Source of the DNA: Flavobacterium sp. YO12
Lineage (GTDB): Bacteria > Bacteroidota > Bacteroidia > Flavobacteriales > Flavobacteriaceae
NCBI RefSeq assembly: GCF_004119495.1
Contig: NZ_NRQU01000007.1
Coordinates: 1 to 64,000, forward strand
Direction: 5' to 3'
DNA: 64,000 nt
Under the pieces are notes generated by a model, which saw only the letters and a program-made list of their open reading frames with translations, searched no databases and was not told the origin of the DNA. Shown in pieces: positions 53,685 to 62,483 of this stretch. Both the position numbers and the translations under genes were made by a program. Numbering within the stretch: position 1 is the stretch's first letter; the number at the start of each line of letters is the position of its first letter.

Positions 53685-55196
53685 ATGAACAGAAGAGGTT
53701 TTGTAAAAAGGTCAATGCTCGGAATGATTCCGCTGTTGTTTCCTGTAAAAGTATTTTCATTATTTGCCCAAAATAACAATGCGTATTTTATGCATGGAGT
53801 GGCTTCTGGAGATCCTACAAACGATGCAGTGATACTATGGACACGTATTACTACAGAATTTTCAGGGATTTGCAATGTCGAATGGCAGATCGCTAATGAT
53901 GATGCTTTTAAAAACATAGTAAAAAAAGGCTTCGTAACAACATCACAAGACCGCGATTATACGGTTAAGATTGATGCAACGAATCTAGGAAGTAATCAGG
54001 TTTACTTTTACAGGTTTATTTATAACGAAACGACTTCTGATATTGGAGTTTGTAAAACGTTGCCTGATTCGCTTTTAAAACCGCTTCAAATAGCAGTTGT
54101 AAGCTGCAACAATTACGAAGACGGCTATTTTACCTCATTCCGTCATATTGCAGATAATAAAGCCATTGATTATGTATTTCATTTGGGCGATTATATCTAT
54201 GAATACGGAACAGGACAATATGCTAATAAAGCTTTTCTTGAAGAAAGCAATCGTTTAAACGACCCGCTTCATGAGCTTATTTCATTAGCAGATTATAGAA
54301 AAAGATATGCTCTTTATCGTAAAGATAAAGAGCTTCAAAAAGCACATAGTACAAAATCATTTATCTGTATTTGGGACGATCACGAACTGGCTAATAATGC
54401 CTATTTCGGCGGAGCAAAAAATCACCAGAGAAACGAAGGGAATTGGACTGACAGAAGCGCCGCTGCTGTACAAGCTTATTTTGAATGGATGCCAGTGAGA
54501 GCTAAATCGACAAGCGAAATGATTCGTTCGATTAAAATAGGAAAGGAGGCCAATTTCTTTTTCTTAGAAGAACGATTAGACGGCAGAGATAAACAGTTAT
54601 TAAGCAGCGACCCAGAAAAATTTAATCCGCAGCGAAAAATGATTTCCAAGAAACAGTTTGATCATTTATCAGATGAATTGAAAAATAGTGATGCAAGATG
54701 GAATTTCCTTGTAAATCAGGTCATGTTTACAGGTTATAAAAGCAAAAAAATAGAAACAGTAAAAGAAGAGGATTGGTGGACAGGTTATCCTTACCAAAGA
54801 GAACAGCTGATCGAAGTTTTTGAGGGCTTGAAAAACCCGCCGATTATTTTAACAGGAGATCATCATCAAAGTCATGTTTTAGAATTAAACGCACCAGATT
54901 CGGCCAATAATAAACGTATTGCGTGGGAGTTTTTAACGCCGTCGATAACTTCTAAAAATGATGACCGCCTAACAAGCGAGCAAATTGCAAAAAAAAGCAA
55001 ACTCTTATACAAGCTTAATCCGCATATGATTTACAATGATATTGCAGCTCACGGCTATTTTATTTTGAAAGTGAGTAAAAAGCAAATCAACATCAGTTAT
55101 AAATTCAATTCTGATATACTGCTGCGAGATGGTGATGAAAGGCAAGGTCCTGATTTTACAATTGATAACTTAAACAACTTAAAGAAAAATGTGTAG
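53685..55196 (+). CDS. phoD: PhoD-type alkaline phosphatase/phosphodiesterase, Tat-exported
   Basis: 503 residues. The N-terminus MNRRGFVKRSMLGMIPLLF is a Tat signal (RRxFVK). The N-terminal Ig-like domain opens with MHGVASGDPTNDAVILWTRI, as in PhoD. The metallophosphatase core has VSCNNYEDGYFTSF (the Cys is the iron ligand in Bacillus PhoD), YVFHLGDYIYEYGTG, WDDHELANNAYFGG and LTGDHHQSHVLEL. PhoD enzymes hydrolyse phosphodiesters and monoesters in the periplasm using Fe/Ca. In this operon it could release a small phosphonate or phosphate from an ester. The next start codon (55189) overlaps this stop by 8 bp. Confidence 0.92.
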   Translation: MNRRGFVKRSMLGMIPLLFPVKVFSLFAQNNNAYFMHGVASGDPTNDAVILWTRITTEFSGICNVEWQIANDDAFKNIVKKGFVTTSQDRDYTVKIDATNLGSNQVYFYRFIYNETTSDIGVCKTLPDSLLKPLQIAVVSCNNYEDGYFTSFRHIADNKAIDYVFHLGDYIYEYGTGQYANKAFLEESNRLNDPLHELISLADYRKRYALYRKDKELQKAHSTKSFICIWDDHELANNAYFGGAKNHQRNEGNWTDRSAAAVQAYFEWMPVRAKSTSEMIRSIKIGKEANFFFLEERLDGRDKQLLSSDPEKFNPQRKMISKKQFDHLSDELKNSDARWNFLVNQVMFTGYKSKKIETVKEEDWWTGYPYQREQLIEVFEGLKNPPIILTGDHHQSHVLELNAPDSANNKRIAWEFLTPSITSKNDDRLTSEQIAKKSKLLYKLNPHMIYNDIAAHGYFILKVSKKQINISYKFNSDILLRDGDERQGPDFTIDNLNNLKKNV

Positions 55197-56274
55197 TTCA
55201 TGTGTTATGCTGTTTAATGAAAAAAACGGCAGTATTCTTCCAGAATATACGGCTTTGCCAACGTTGCAGACAGGCGAAATTTTAGTAAAAAATAAATACA
55301 CGACTTTGTGCGGCAGCGACCTGCATACTTTTACAGGAAGACGAAAAGAACCATCGCCAATTGTTTTAGGACATGAGATCGTAGGAGAAATTCTGGAATT
55401 ATCGCAAAGCGAGCCTTTTTATGATTTAAATGGAAATATCTTAAAAGAAGGTGATCTTATTACCTGGACCATTTTTGCCGCAACAGATACAGATGAGTTT
55501 GTAAGAGATAAAATGCCCCAGAAATCTGCGGGTTTATTTAAATACGGACATGTTCAGTTTACCGAAAACGAGAAGTTTAACGGCGGATTAGGAACGCATT
55601 GTGTATTGAAAAAGGGGACAGGGATTTTGAAAGTGCCTTCGTCAATAGATGAAAAATTTGCACCAATTATTAATTGCGCCGGAGCTACAGCAATGGCAGC
55701 TTATCGATTAGTTAGTCAAATTGAAAGCAAAAATGTACTAATTCTTGGCGCAGGAGTTCTAGGTTTAATTGCTGCAGCGATTGCAAAACAGAAAAAAGCA
55801 TCATCGGTTACGGTAATTGATATTGATGACAGGCGATTAGAGAAAAGTAAATCTTTTGGTGCCGATTATATTTACAACAGTTTAAATCCAATAGAAGAAC
55901 TTACTCAGATAACGTCAGGATTTTATAAAAAAGGTTTTGATGTTGTTATCGATATGAGCGGTTCTATTGAAGCTATAAAAACAGGTTTACAGTTTAGTGC
56001 AGTAGGAGCAGAACACATTTGGATAGGCGCCGTAACTCCAACAGAAAGTATTGAAGTTAATGCTGAGGTGATGATTCGTAAATTGTTAAGCATTAAAGGA
56101 ATGCATAATTATAATTATGAGGATTTTATTAATGCCGTTTCATTTTTTGAAAATCATTTTTCAGATTATCCTTTTGGTACTTTCATCGAAAAAGAATTTC
56201 CATTGCAAGAAACCCTGGAAGCATTTCAATATGCAATTAAACATAAACCATACAGGGTTTTAATTACAATTTAA
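55189..56274 (+). CDS. HpnZ-like zinc alcohol dehydrogenase (phosphonate-associated)
   Basis: 361 residues. The GroES-like domain has TTLCGSDLHTFTGRRKEPSP and VLGHEIVGEILEL (catalytic Zn Cys and His); the structural zinc four-Cys loop of other ADHs is not seen. The Rossmann domain has VLILGAGVLGLIAAAIAKQK and VIDIDDRRLEKSKSFGADYI. A characteristic central part, GLGTHCVLKKGTGILKVPSS then INCAGATAMAAY, agrees with the 'phosphonate catabolism associated alcohol dehydrogenase' family (TIGR03366). Oxidation of a hydroxy-phosphonate or amino-alcohol intermediate is the likely role. Its ATG overlaps the phoD stop, and its stop overlaps the ATG of the next gene (TAATG), so translation is coupled. The N-terminus (MCSSC) has two Cys and no signal peptide. 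Confidence 0.85.
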   Translation: MCSSCVMLFNEKNGSILPEYTALPTLQTGEILVKNKYTTLCGSDLHTFTGRRKEPSPIVLGHEIVGEILELSQSEPFYDLNGNILKEGDLITWTIFAATDTDEFVRDKMPQKSAGLFKYGHVQFTENEKFNGGLGTHCVLKKGTGILKVPSSIDEKFAPIINCAGATAMAAYRLVSQIESKNVLILGAGVLGLIAAAIAKQKKASSVTVIDIDDRRLEKSKSFGADYIYNSLNPIEELTQITSGFYKKGFDVVIDMSGSIEAIKTGLQFSAVGAEHIWIGAVTPTESIEVNAEVMIRKLLSIKGMHNYNYEDFINAVSFFENHFSDYPFGTFIEKEFPLQETLEAFQYAIKHKPYRVLITI

Positions 56275-57476
56275 TGATGAGTAAAATCTCAAAAAAATAC
56301 CAAATGCTTTTTATCACCATGTTTTGTTACCTGTTTTTTTATACAGGCAGACATAACTTTGGCTGGGCAACAAAAGCAATGCGCGAAGATTTAGGAATTT
56401 CATATACTTTTATTGGCTGGATAAGTTTCGCTATGCTGATAGGTTATTCGCTAGGACAGTTTATCAACGGAAATCTCGCCGATCGCTTTAATCCAAAATA
56501 CCTAGTACCTATAGGAGCTTACTTGTCTATAGCCTGCAACTTAGGAATTAGTTTTACCCATTCGCCTTATATCATTTTAGTTTTATGGTTCTTAAATGGC
56601 TACTTTCAATCGATGGCTTGGGCTCCTGGAGGAAAAATAATTGCCAATTGGTTTAAAACCGAAGAGCAGAACAAAGCCTTTGGTTTGTATACCATGGCAG
56701 CTGGATTTTCATCGGCAGTGACTTTTGGTATTTCAATTTATATTACCTCGCTGCATTTAGACTGGAGGATGTTGTTTAGACTGCCGGTTTTATTACTGTT
56801 TGTGTCAGCCACCGTATTTTTAGTTTTTATAAAAGCATCGCCGGTTCCCGTAGAAAGAAAGTCAAAAGGTTTTGATTTTGCAGCAATAAAAAAGAGTTAC
56901 AGTGAAGTTCTGGGACATAAAAAATTTAGATTAGTCTGCCTCTCATTTGGTTTAGAAAGTATGGCGCGCTACGGATTAATATTTTGGGTTCCTGTACATT
57001 TTTTAGGTGATAATTGGAAAGAAGATCCTTCTTTAATCTGGGTTACCTTTTTGCTTCCGTTAGGTATGGCTTTTGGCGCTTTTAGTTTTGGACAGCTGTC
57101 AACAACGCTTTTTAAAAGTAATTACAAATCTATATTTATGGGAATGCTGGTTTGCTGCGGACTTTCGTTTCTATTGTTTTTTATGCATAATGCAAATCTA
57201 GTTGTGATAGGATTTCTTTTGATTGCCTGCGGTTTCTTTGTTTACGGACCTCAAGCCAATTTTTGGGCTTTGTGTCCGCAAATAATGGGAAGGGAGCGAA
57301 CAGGAACTGCAATTGGAACCATGAATATGTGTGGTTATCTTTTTGCCGCTTTAGGAGAACCTTTACTTGGATATATTATTGAAAGAACAGGAAATACAAA
57401 ATTTTTATTCTTTGTCATTTCTATAATATGTTTATTGTCTGCTTCAATAATGGATTTGATTAAAGACGAGCGATAA
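56274..57476 (+). CDS. MFS transporter, OPA (organophosphate) family
   Basis: 400 residues, 12 predicted helices. The N-terminal signature YLFFYTGRHNFGWATKAM and the loop LGQFINGNLADRFNPKYLVP match the GlpT/UhpT/UhpC family (OPA antiporters). The strongly conserved Arg residues of the family, which bind phosphate, could be R in YTGRHNF and another in helix 7 (SFGLESMARYGLIFW). Family members exchange a phosphorylated solute for phosphate. As the last gene of the operon it would bring the phosphonate or phosphate ester released by PhoD through the inner membrane. A signal receptor function like UhpC is possible, since no histidine kinase partner is adjacent. Confidence 0.88.
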   Translation: MMSKISKKYQMLFITMFCYLFFYTGRHNFGWATKAMREDLGISYTFIGWISFAMLIGYSLGQFINGNLADRFNPKYLVPIGAYLSIACNLGISFTHSPYIILVLWFLNGYFQSMAWAPGGKIIANWFKTEEQNKAFGLYTMAAGFSSAVTFGISIYITSLHLDWRMLFRLPVLLLFVSATVFLVFIKASPVPVERKSKGFDFAAIKKSYSEVLGHKKFRLVCLSFGLESMARYGLIFWVPVHFLGDNWKEDPSLIWVTFLLPLGMAFGAFSFGQLSTTLFKSNYKSIFMGMLVCCGLSFLLFFMHNANLVVIGFLLIACGFFVYGPQANFWALCPQIMGRERTGTAIGTMNMCGYLFAALGEPLLGYIIERTGNTKFLFFVISIICLLSASIMDLIKDER

Positions 57477-57495
57477 AAGCAATTTGTCATAAAAT

Positions 57496-57534
57496 AAAAA
57501 CACCTCTAAAGCCAAAAGTTTTAGAGGTGTTTTT
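57496..57534. terminator. Terminator of the phosphonate-type operon
   Basis: AAAAACACCTCTAAA and TTTAGAGGTGTTTTT, a perfect 15-bp stem with a 9-base loop, 19 bp after the MFS stop. The rest of the 375-bp gap 57477-57851 has short dispersed repeats (GCTCCGCTGGAGC hairpin near 57581; inverted repeat 57774-57822) and no gene. Confidence 0.9.
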
Positions 57535-57773
57535 GATTGTAATTGTTTAAATGTGTGCAGAATTTCTATGTGTTTTGAAAGCTCCGCTGGAGCATTTTTT
57601 TAATAGTCTAATTTCAATGAATGAATGTTGATTTTACGATATTTATTAGATCTGAAATTTAAACATTACCCAAGCCTGAAAGGCGAACGGAGAAGCAATT
57701 AAAAATCAGTATTAATTACATCATCAAGTCCTTGAACTTAATAATATTGAGCTATCGGGAGCGCGAAAAAATA

Positions 57774-57822
57774 TTAAACACATAGATTTAATTTGAAAAC
57801 CAACAGAAATCTATGTGTTTAA
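57774..57822. repeat. Inverted repeat, AAACACATAGAT family
   Basis: TTAAACACATAGATTT and AAATCTATGTGTTTAA, perfect 16-bp arms with a 17-base loop, 30 bp beyond the 3' end of the minus-strand propeller lipoprotein gene. It is related to the longer repeats at 24631-24769 and 60351-60371 and may act as the transcript end for that gene. Confidence 0.8.
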
Positions 57823-57851
57823 TACGCATTCAACAAGAGCAGAGGGAAATT

Positions 57852-58859
57852 TTACTTTTGCTCAGCAATTGTTGATTTATTAAGCTTAACAACTCGAATT
57901 GTTTTATTTGTGTTATCAGATAGAAAGATGCGATCATTAAGTTGTACCGCACTTACAATAGTACCAAAAGGATTTTGTCCCATAATGTCAGAAGCATTTA
58001 CTCTTGGTTTGTATTCTCTATTGTTAAATTCGTCTTTTGGGTAAAGACGTAAATAAGATGTGTTTCCTGCGTTTTCTGATGTTATCGCCCAATCTTTGCT
58101 AAATACTACCGAAATTGGTTTTGCTTCTTCAAAAGGAGCTTTTACGGGTTCTAATGGAGTAGTTATTGAAGCTGCAGCATTAGCACGAATGCCAGCTAAA
58201 TTATAATACAAATAACTTTTAGCATCTCTTCCTGCTACTACCAAATTTCCGTCCGTTACATCCATAGAATATACCTGATCGAAACCGCTTAAAGTGTTTA
58301 GTTTAGCAAAAGGTTTTAAATTCCAGTCGCTGGTTTCAGTAATTTGTGAAGCTTCAAAAACTTTAATAGATTTTTCTTTTTCCTTTACAAACACCAATCC
58401 GTCCTTTACAACAACGCCAAAAACGTGTACAAAAGTCTGCCACCATTGTCCGTTTCCAACCGTGTTAATTCCTAGAGTAGTACTTTCGTCAAGAACAAAA
58501 AGTCTCGATTCGACACTTCCCACATAAATTCTTCCATTATCAATAGAAACAGATGTCAGATTTACAAACGGAATTGTTGTACTGCCTTTTGTGTAGTTTG
58601 CAATTGTTTTAATATGCGCTAAAGTCACAGCATTAAAAACCTCTAAAACATTACCGTTGCAAACGTATAATTTCTCTTTCGAAATCGTGATTCCTTTAGG
58701 ATCAAGCGTTCCGGATCCGTCGCCAATTTGTTTAGCTGTAATCGAAGCTTCGTTTGTAGGGTAGTAATAGTCGTAATTTGTTGGTTCAGGACCATCAGAA
58801 TCTTTGCTGCAGCTCGTAATAAAACAAAGCAGCAGTATTAAAAAAGGTAGTTTGTTCAT
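57852..58859 (-). CDS. Propeller-like lipoprotein
   Basis: 335 residues from MNKLPFLILLLCFITSC at 58859 (an ATG at 58883 overlaps the upstream gene). Lipobox ITS-C17. The mature protein has repeating segments with the pattern of beta-propeller blades (GITISKEKLYVCNGNVLEVF, TSVSIDNGRIYVGSVESRLF, GVVVKDGLVFVKEKEKSIKV, SMDVTDGNLVVAGRDAKSYL, SAVQLNDRIFLSDNTNKTIR), five or more. It is probably surface- or periplasm-located. Function unknown; blades of this kind bind ligands or proteins. It is the second gene of a pair with the metzincin-like lipoprotein (14 bp apart). Confidence 0.7.
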   Translation of the reverse strand: MNKLPFLILLLCFITSCSKDSDGPEPTNYDYYYPTNEASITAKQIGDGSGTLDPKGITISKEKLYVCNGNVLEVFNAVTLAHIKTIANYTKGSTTIPFVNLTSVSIDNGRIYVGSVESRLFVLDESTTLGINTVGNGQWWQTFVHVFGVVVKDGLVFVKEKEKSIKVFEASQITETSDWNLKPFAKLNTLSGFDQVYSMDVTDGNLVVAGRDAKSYLYYNLAGIRANAAASITTPLEPVKAPFEEAKPISVVFSKDWAITSENAGNTSYLRLYPKDEFNNREYKPRVNASDIMGQNPFGTIVSAVQLNDRIFLSDNTNKTIRVVKLNKSTIAEQK

Positions 58860-58873
58860 GTTGATTTTGCGGG

Positions 58874-60097
58874 TTAGTTCCATTTTCCTTCTCCTTTATA
58901 TTTTAGTAAAAATGGGTTTTTAGGATTTATCTTAAACTCTGGTTTTTTGTATTTACCCGTTAGGTAACTTGTTTTGCTGTATCCTTTTAGTACTTCAGGA
59001 TCTGTAAAAGGCAGATCGTTTAAGTAAATCAAGTATTTATAAAAATCAGTAAGCATTTCCTGTTGACCGCCGCCTTCACCGCTGTTTGCTAAGTTACTGC
59101 TGTGTCCCCAGCCAATATGATGAGAGTATTCGTGTGACCAAACCGACATTTCGCCTAACCAATGTCCTGTAACATAACCAGATTCCCATTGAGAAGCCAG
59201 TGCGCCGCCGCCTAAAGCTGCTGCACCGCCAACCATTGCCATATTTACCGTTCTGCCGTCAAGGTAATTCCAGTACGTTTTTTCTATTTCCTCTTTAGTT
59301 AAATAGTCGTAAGTTCCATCCTTATCTTCAGCATTACCATGCCAATTAAGCGCGCCATTTATTGCGGTTCCTGCTGTAGCAGCCTGTTCCTGTTTGTATT
59401 TGTTGAAATTTGTAAAAGTGCTGTAATACAAAGGATGACTTAAAGCATAAGAATAATTAATGATCATCGTTATGGCTTCTTTTGCCAAAACGGGATTCAT
59501 CGGTAAAAACTTTCCAAGCTCGTTAGTATGATACGAAGCGCTAAATTGCACTAAGTGTGTAGACTTGATTTTTTTAAATTTCAGAAATAAAGGATCAGTT
59601 GATTCTACAGAAAACTCGATTGCTCCCGAAGAAAATCCTTCGATTTTGTCGATTGTAACTGTTTTGCCGTTTTCAAGTTCGTAATCATGTTTTCCCGCAG
59701 TTAACGGAATTTGATGAAAAGATCTGTGAAAAGCAGGCACTTTTGAAAATTTGTAAAGAACAAAGCGTTTTTCGTAGTTAGGTAATTTAGCATATATTTT
59801 CACATCAGTTAATCCAACTGGTGAATACAGTGATACCTGAACAGAATCTTTGCTTTTTTGAATTACTTGCAAAGGTTTATTTACTCTAAACCAACGGTCT
59901 TTATTATCGTACATTTTTGAAGAGTTTTCGGCGTCTTCAAACATTGTAAAGGCACGATTTCCTGCTGGTAATGTTGCAGCGTCAATGCTAGGCAGATAAT
60001 TTGGCTTGTAATTTTCGCCGTCTTCCTTGTCACTGCATGCAAAAGTGATACTTGCCAGAACAGCAAGTACTGGAAAAAAATAATACGTTTTTTTCAT
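58874..60097 (-). CDS. Putative metzincin-type metalloprotease lipoprotein
   Basis: 407 residues with lipobox TFA-C21, then SDKEDG. The middle part (about 60-210) is beta-rich and may be a binding domain. The C-terminal half contains VWSHEYSHHIGWGHSSNLA, a full HExxHxxGxxH zinc motif (H322, E323, H326, G329, H332), followed by GEGGGQQEMLTDFYKYL with a Met that could be the Met-turn. This motif defines metzincin proteases. I do not recognise the family, and a short Gly/Ala-rich helix (MVGGAAALGGGALASQ) upstream is unusual. It is anchored by lipid in the envelope, so likely acts on external or periplasmic proteins. It heads a two-gene operon with the propeller lipoprotein. Confidence 0.7.
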   Translation of the reverse strand: MKKTYYFFPVLAVLASITFACSDKEDGENYKPNYLPSIDAATLPAGNRAFTMFEDAENSSKMYDNKDRWFRVNKPLQVIQKSKDSVQVSLYSPVGLTDVKIYAKLPNYEKRFVLYKFSKVPAFHRSFHQIPLTAGKHDYELENGKTVTIDKIEGFSSGAIEFSVESTDPLFLKFKKIKSTHLVQFSASYHTNELGKFLPMNPVLAKEAITMIINYSYALSHPLYYSTFTNFNKYKQEQAATAGTAINGALNWHGNAEDKDGTYDYLTKEEIEKTYWNYLDGRTVNMAMVGGAAALGGGALASQWESGYVTGHWLGEMSVWSHEYSHHIGWGHSSNLANSGEGGGQQEMLTDFYKYLIYLNDLPFTDPEVLKGYSKTSYLTGKYKKPEFKINPKNPFLLKYKGEGKWN

Positions 60098-60230
60098 TAG
60101 TAGGGTTTTGATTAAACTTGGGGTTTGTTTTTAATTTTTTAATATTAAAGCGCAAATTTCGTTTAAAAAACGGTATTTTAAATAAGAAATTTTTAATTTT
60201 TTAAGATTTATCTGTAAAATACTCAGAAAC

Positions 60231-60273
60231 AGTAAAAAAAGCAAAGCCTAATGCTGTAAACAAAAGGCTTTGC
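60231..60273 (-). terminator. Terminator of the uronate/pectin-type genes
   Basis: GCAAAGCCT and AGGCTTTGC arms with a 15-base loop. On the minus strand the stem is followed by TTTTTTTACT, a good U-tract. It lies 246 bp downstream of the KduD-like gene. Confidence 0.75.
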
Positions 60274-60350
60274 CGAATATTAATTGAATTAGTAAAGCTG
60301 TTCGATGTAATTACTTCATCTGTCCGTTTCGCTCGAGGTTTAAAATTATT

Positions 60351-60371
60351 TTTAAACACATAGAAACATAG
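60351..60371. repeat. AAACACATAGAAACATA family repeat, single arm
   Basis: A copy of the 21-mer that forms the arms of the repeat at 24631-24769. A weak inverted partner (GACTATGTTTTG) lies near 60493, so the element may be a decayed inverted repeat. Confidence 0.7.
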
Positions 60372-60518
60372 GTTTTATTTCTAGAAAGGAAAACTAAAAA
60401 GAAACACATTTCTCTCGCATAGTAGTTTATGTATTTTTGGTCAAGTGAAACATCTTTCTCTAAAGCCGTAAAACTATGTAGATAGTTATTTTGACTATGT
60501 TTTGAAATTAATTACGAC

Positions 60519-61313
60519 CTAATTCTCGTTAGATGGTTTTCCAATTGTTGCTAAAATACCGCCGTCTACATAAACAATATGACCGTTTACAAAGTCACTT
60601 GCTTTTGAGCTTAAAAAGATTGCTGCACCTTGTAAATCGTCTGGATTTCCCCAACGTCCTGCAGGAGTTCTTCCCATGATAAACTCATTAAAAGGATGTC
60701 CGTTTACTCGAATTGGAGCCGTTTGACTTGTTGCAAAATAACCAGGGCCAATTCCGTTTGTTTGAATATTGAATTTAGCCCATTCCGTAGCCATGTTTTT
60801 GGTCAGCATTTTTAATCCGCCTTTTGCAGATGCGTAAGCGCTTACAGAATCTCGGCCAAGTTCACTCATCATTGAGCACATATTAATTATTTTTCCGCCT
60901 CCGCGCGTAATCATTCCTTTCGCTACATTTTTAGAAACAATAAAAGGGCCTGTTAAATCAACCTTTACCACAGCTTCAAAATCTGCAACTTCCATTTCGA
61001 TAATTGGCGTTCTTTTGATAATCCCGGCATTGTTTATTAAAATGTCGATAGGACCAACTTCAGACTCTATTTTGTTAATTGCTTCGATTACTGCATTTTC
61101 GTCAGTTACATCAAATAAGTATCCGTAAGCCTCGATCCCTTCTGCTTTGTATTCGGCAATTGCATTGTTTACTGCTTCTTGCGACGAATGGTCGTTTACT
61201 ACAATTTTTGCACCAGCATGTCCAAGTCCTTTAGCCATTGCCATTCCTAATCCGTGAACACCACCTGTAATTAATGCTGTTTTCCCTGTTAAATCAAATA
61301 AATTAATTGACAT
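60519..61313 (-). CDS. kduD: SDR oxidoreductase, KduD/gluconate 5-dehydrogenase-like
   Basis: 264 residues, a classical short-chain dehydrogenase. The NAD(P) motif is TGGVHGLGMAMAKGL, then NNAG, and the catalytic Ser-Tyr-Lys set is in CSMMSELGRDSVSAYASAKG (Y160, K164). The C-terminus (FATSQTAPIRVNGHPFNEFI, GRWGNPDDLQGAAIFLSS) matches 2-dehydro-3-deoxy-D-gluconate 5-dehydrogenase/gluconate 5-dehydrogenase. KduD converts the keto-deoxy-uronate from pectin or other uronate polysaccharides. It is 33 bp downstream of the DUF4861 gene, which supports that pathway. The exact substrate is uncertain. Confidence 0.85.
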   Translation of the reverse strand: MSINLFDLTGKTALITGGVHGLGMAMAKGLGHAGAKIVVNDHSSQEAVNNAIAEYKAEGIEAYGYLFDVTDENAVIEAINKIESEVGPIDILINNAGIIKRTPIIEMEVADFEAVVKVDLTGPFIVSKNVAKGMITRGGGKIINMCSMMSELGRDSVSAYASAKGGLKMLTKNMATEWAKFNIQTNGIGPGYFATSQTAPIRVNGHPFNEFIMGRTPAGRWGNPDDLQGAAIFLSSKASDFVNGHIVYVDGGILATIGKPSNEN

Positions 61314-61346
61314 TCTTTTTTGTTTATAGTTAATAGTAATTCTGTT

Positions 61347-62483
61347 TTAGTTCTTTTTTACCGTTACAATCAACGGGTTGTTTACTTTTTGATAAAAAGC
61401 ATTCAAGTAATCAAACCATTGTTTTGCAGTAGTGATTTTACCTGCTTTATCCCACGCCGCACCGGTGTAATACACAATTGGTTCGTTGTTTTTGACCGTT
61501 GTTTGTGTTAGTATTTGTTCTTTGTTACTCCACATAGAAGTTACTGGAGTAGTTACAATAGAACCTACAGCGGTTGTGCCGTCTTTTTCGAAAGTAGGTT
61601 CCCAGTATCCCATAATACCTTGTTGTTCATTTAAAGAAATAACACCTGTCTTTTCTCTTTTTATGATTCCCACGACAACAGGAATCGGTTTGTTGTCATT
61701 GAATGTATAAACGTTTTCGATGCGGTTAAGCTGTGAGCCAGCATCAAGCGAAATAGTTTTTATGGCACTCATTTTTATGCCGCCAGCGTTCCATTCGTCA
61801 TATTTTAGTTGAAAAGTGGAGCGTAAAGGCCCATTATCTAAAACTTTCCATAGGTGATAATTGCCTGAGTAACGAATAGTGTCTTTGATAAATGGAGCCA
61901 TATTTCCGGCGCCCAAGGTAAAACCTACGTGATAATAATCTAAACCGTCACCATGATCGATATGGTAATCATCGCGTTTGTAGCGGTCGTTTAATACTAA
62001 TTTATCTGTGCGTTTTACCCAAACATCAAAACCGTAAGCATCACCTTCTGTTTTTTCTAAAGCTTTCCCGTAAGCACGAAACGCAATTTTATCATTTTCC
62101 CAAGCAAAATCATCTTTGCGTTCAGGAACGTAGCGCGCATATGTTTTTGCTGCAAAAGCTTCAGGTTTTCCTTTTTGAATAGAAAGGTTTAGTGTTGATT
62201 TTGCTTTAACATTTACCTGCAATAATAAATTTTGAACAGCAGCAGAACCTTTATGTTCCAATTGAAAAGGAACCTGCTTTTTTGTGCTCGTATTAATTAC
62301 AATAAAGTTTGTCGTGTCGATTTGCGGATAGGAGGAAAGTATGTCTTTCCATTTTACAGAAACCACAGTTTCTGTTTGATCTACAGTCAAATTGTTTTTA
62401 ATAGTAATACTTGCTTTTGTCTGCCCAATAGAAGTAAAGGGTAAAATAAAAGTAAGTAGAAAAATGTATTTTATAATTTTCAT
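61347..62483 (-). CDS. DUF4861-family secreted protein
   Basis: 378 residues with a signal peptide (YIFLLTFILPFTSIGQ). N-terminal beta domain (KASITIKNNLTVDQTETVVS) and a large C-terminal beta-sandwich with DDYHIDHGDGLDYYHVGFTL, FAWENDKIAFRAYGKALEKT, GNYHLWKVLDNGPLRSTFQL and TTVKNNEPIVYYTGAAWDKA, the pattern of DUF4861. Members are known from pectin and uronate-polysaccharide utilisation loci in Bacteroidota, where they may act on unsaturated or methylated uronides. It is paired with a KduD-like gene and lies next to a hybrid two-component regulator, as in such loci. The enzymatic role is inferred. Confidence 0.82.
   Translation of the reverse strand: MKIIKYIFLLTFILPFTSIGQTKASITIKNNLTVDQTETVVSVKWKDILSSYPQIDTTNFIVINTSTKKQVPFQLEHKGSAAVQNLLLQVNVKAKSTLNLSIQKGKPEAFAAKTYARYVPERKDDFAWENDKIAFRAYGKALEKTEGDAYGFDVWVKRTDKLVLNDRYKRDDYHIDHGDGLDYYHVGFTLGAGNMAPFIKDTIRYSGNYHLWKVLDNGPLRSTFQLKYDEWNAGGIKMSAIKTISLDAGSQLNRIENVYTFNDNKPIPVVVGIIKREKTGVISLNEQQGIMGYWEPTFEKDGTTAVGSIVTTPVTSMWSNKEQILTQTTVKNNEPIVYYTGAAWDKAGKITTAKQWFDYLNAFYQKVNNPLIVTVKKN

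Larger units (their letters stand above)
60098..60518. other. Intergenic region with terminator and dispersed repeats, 421 bp
   Basis: Between the metzincin-like gene start and the KduD stop. It holds the terminator at 60231-60273, a 21-bp member of the AAACACATAG repeat family at 60351-60371, and AT-rich DNA. No gene was found on either strand. Confidence 0.6.
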
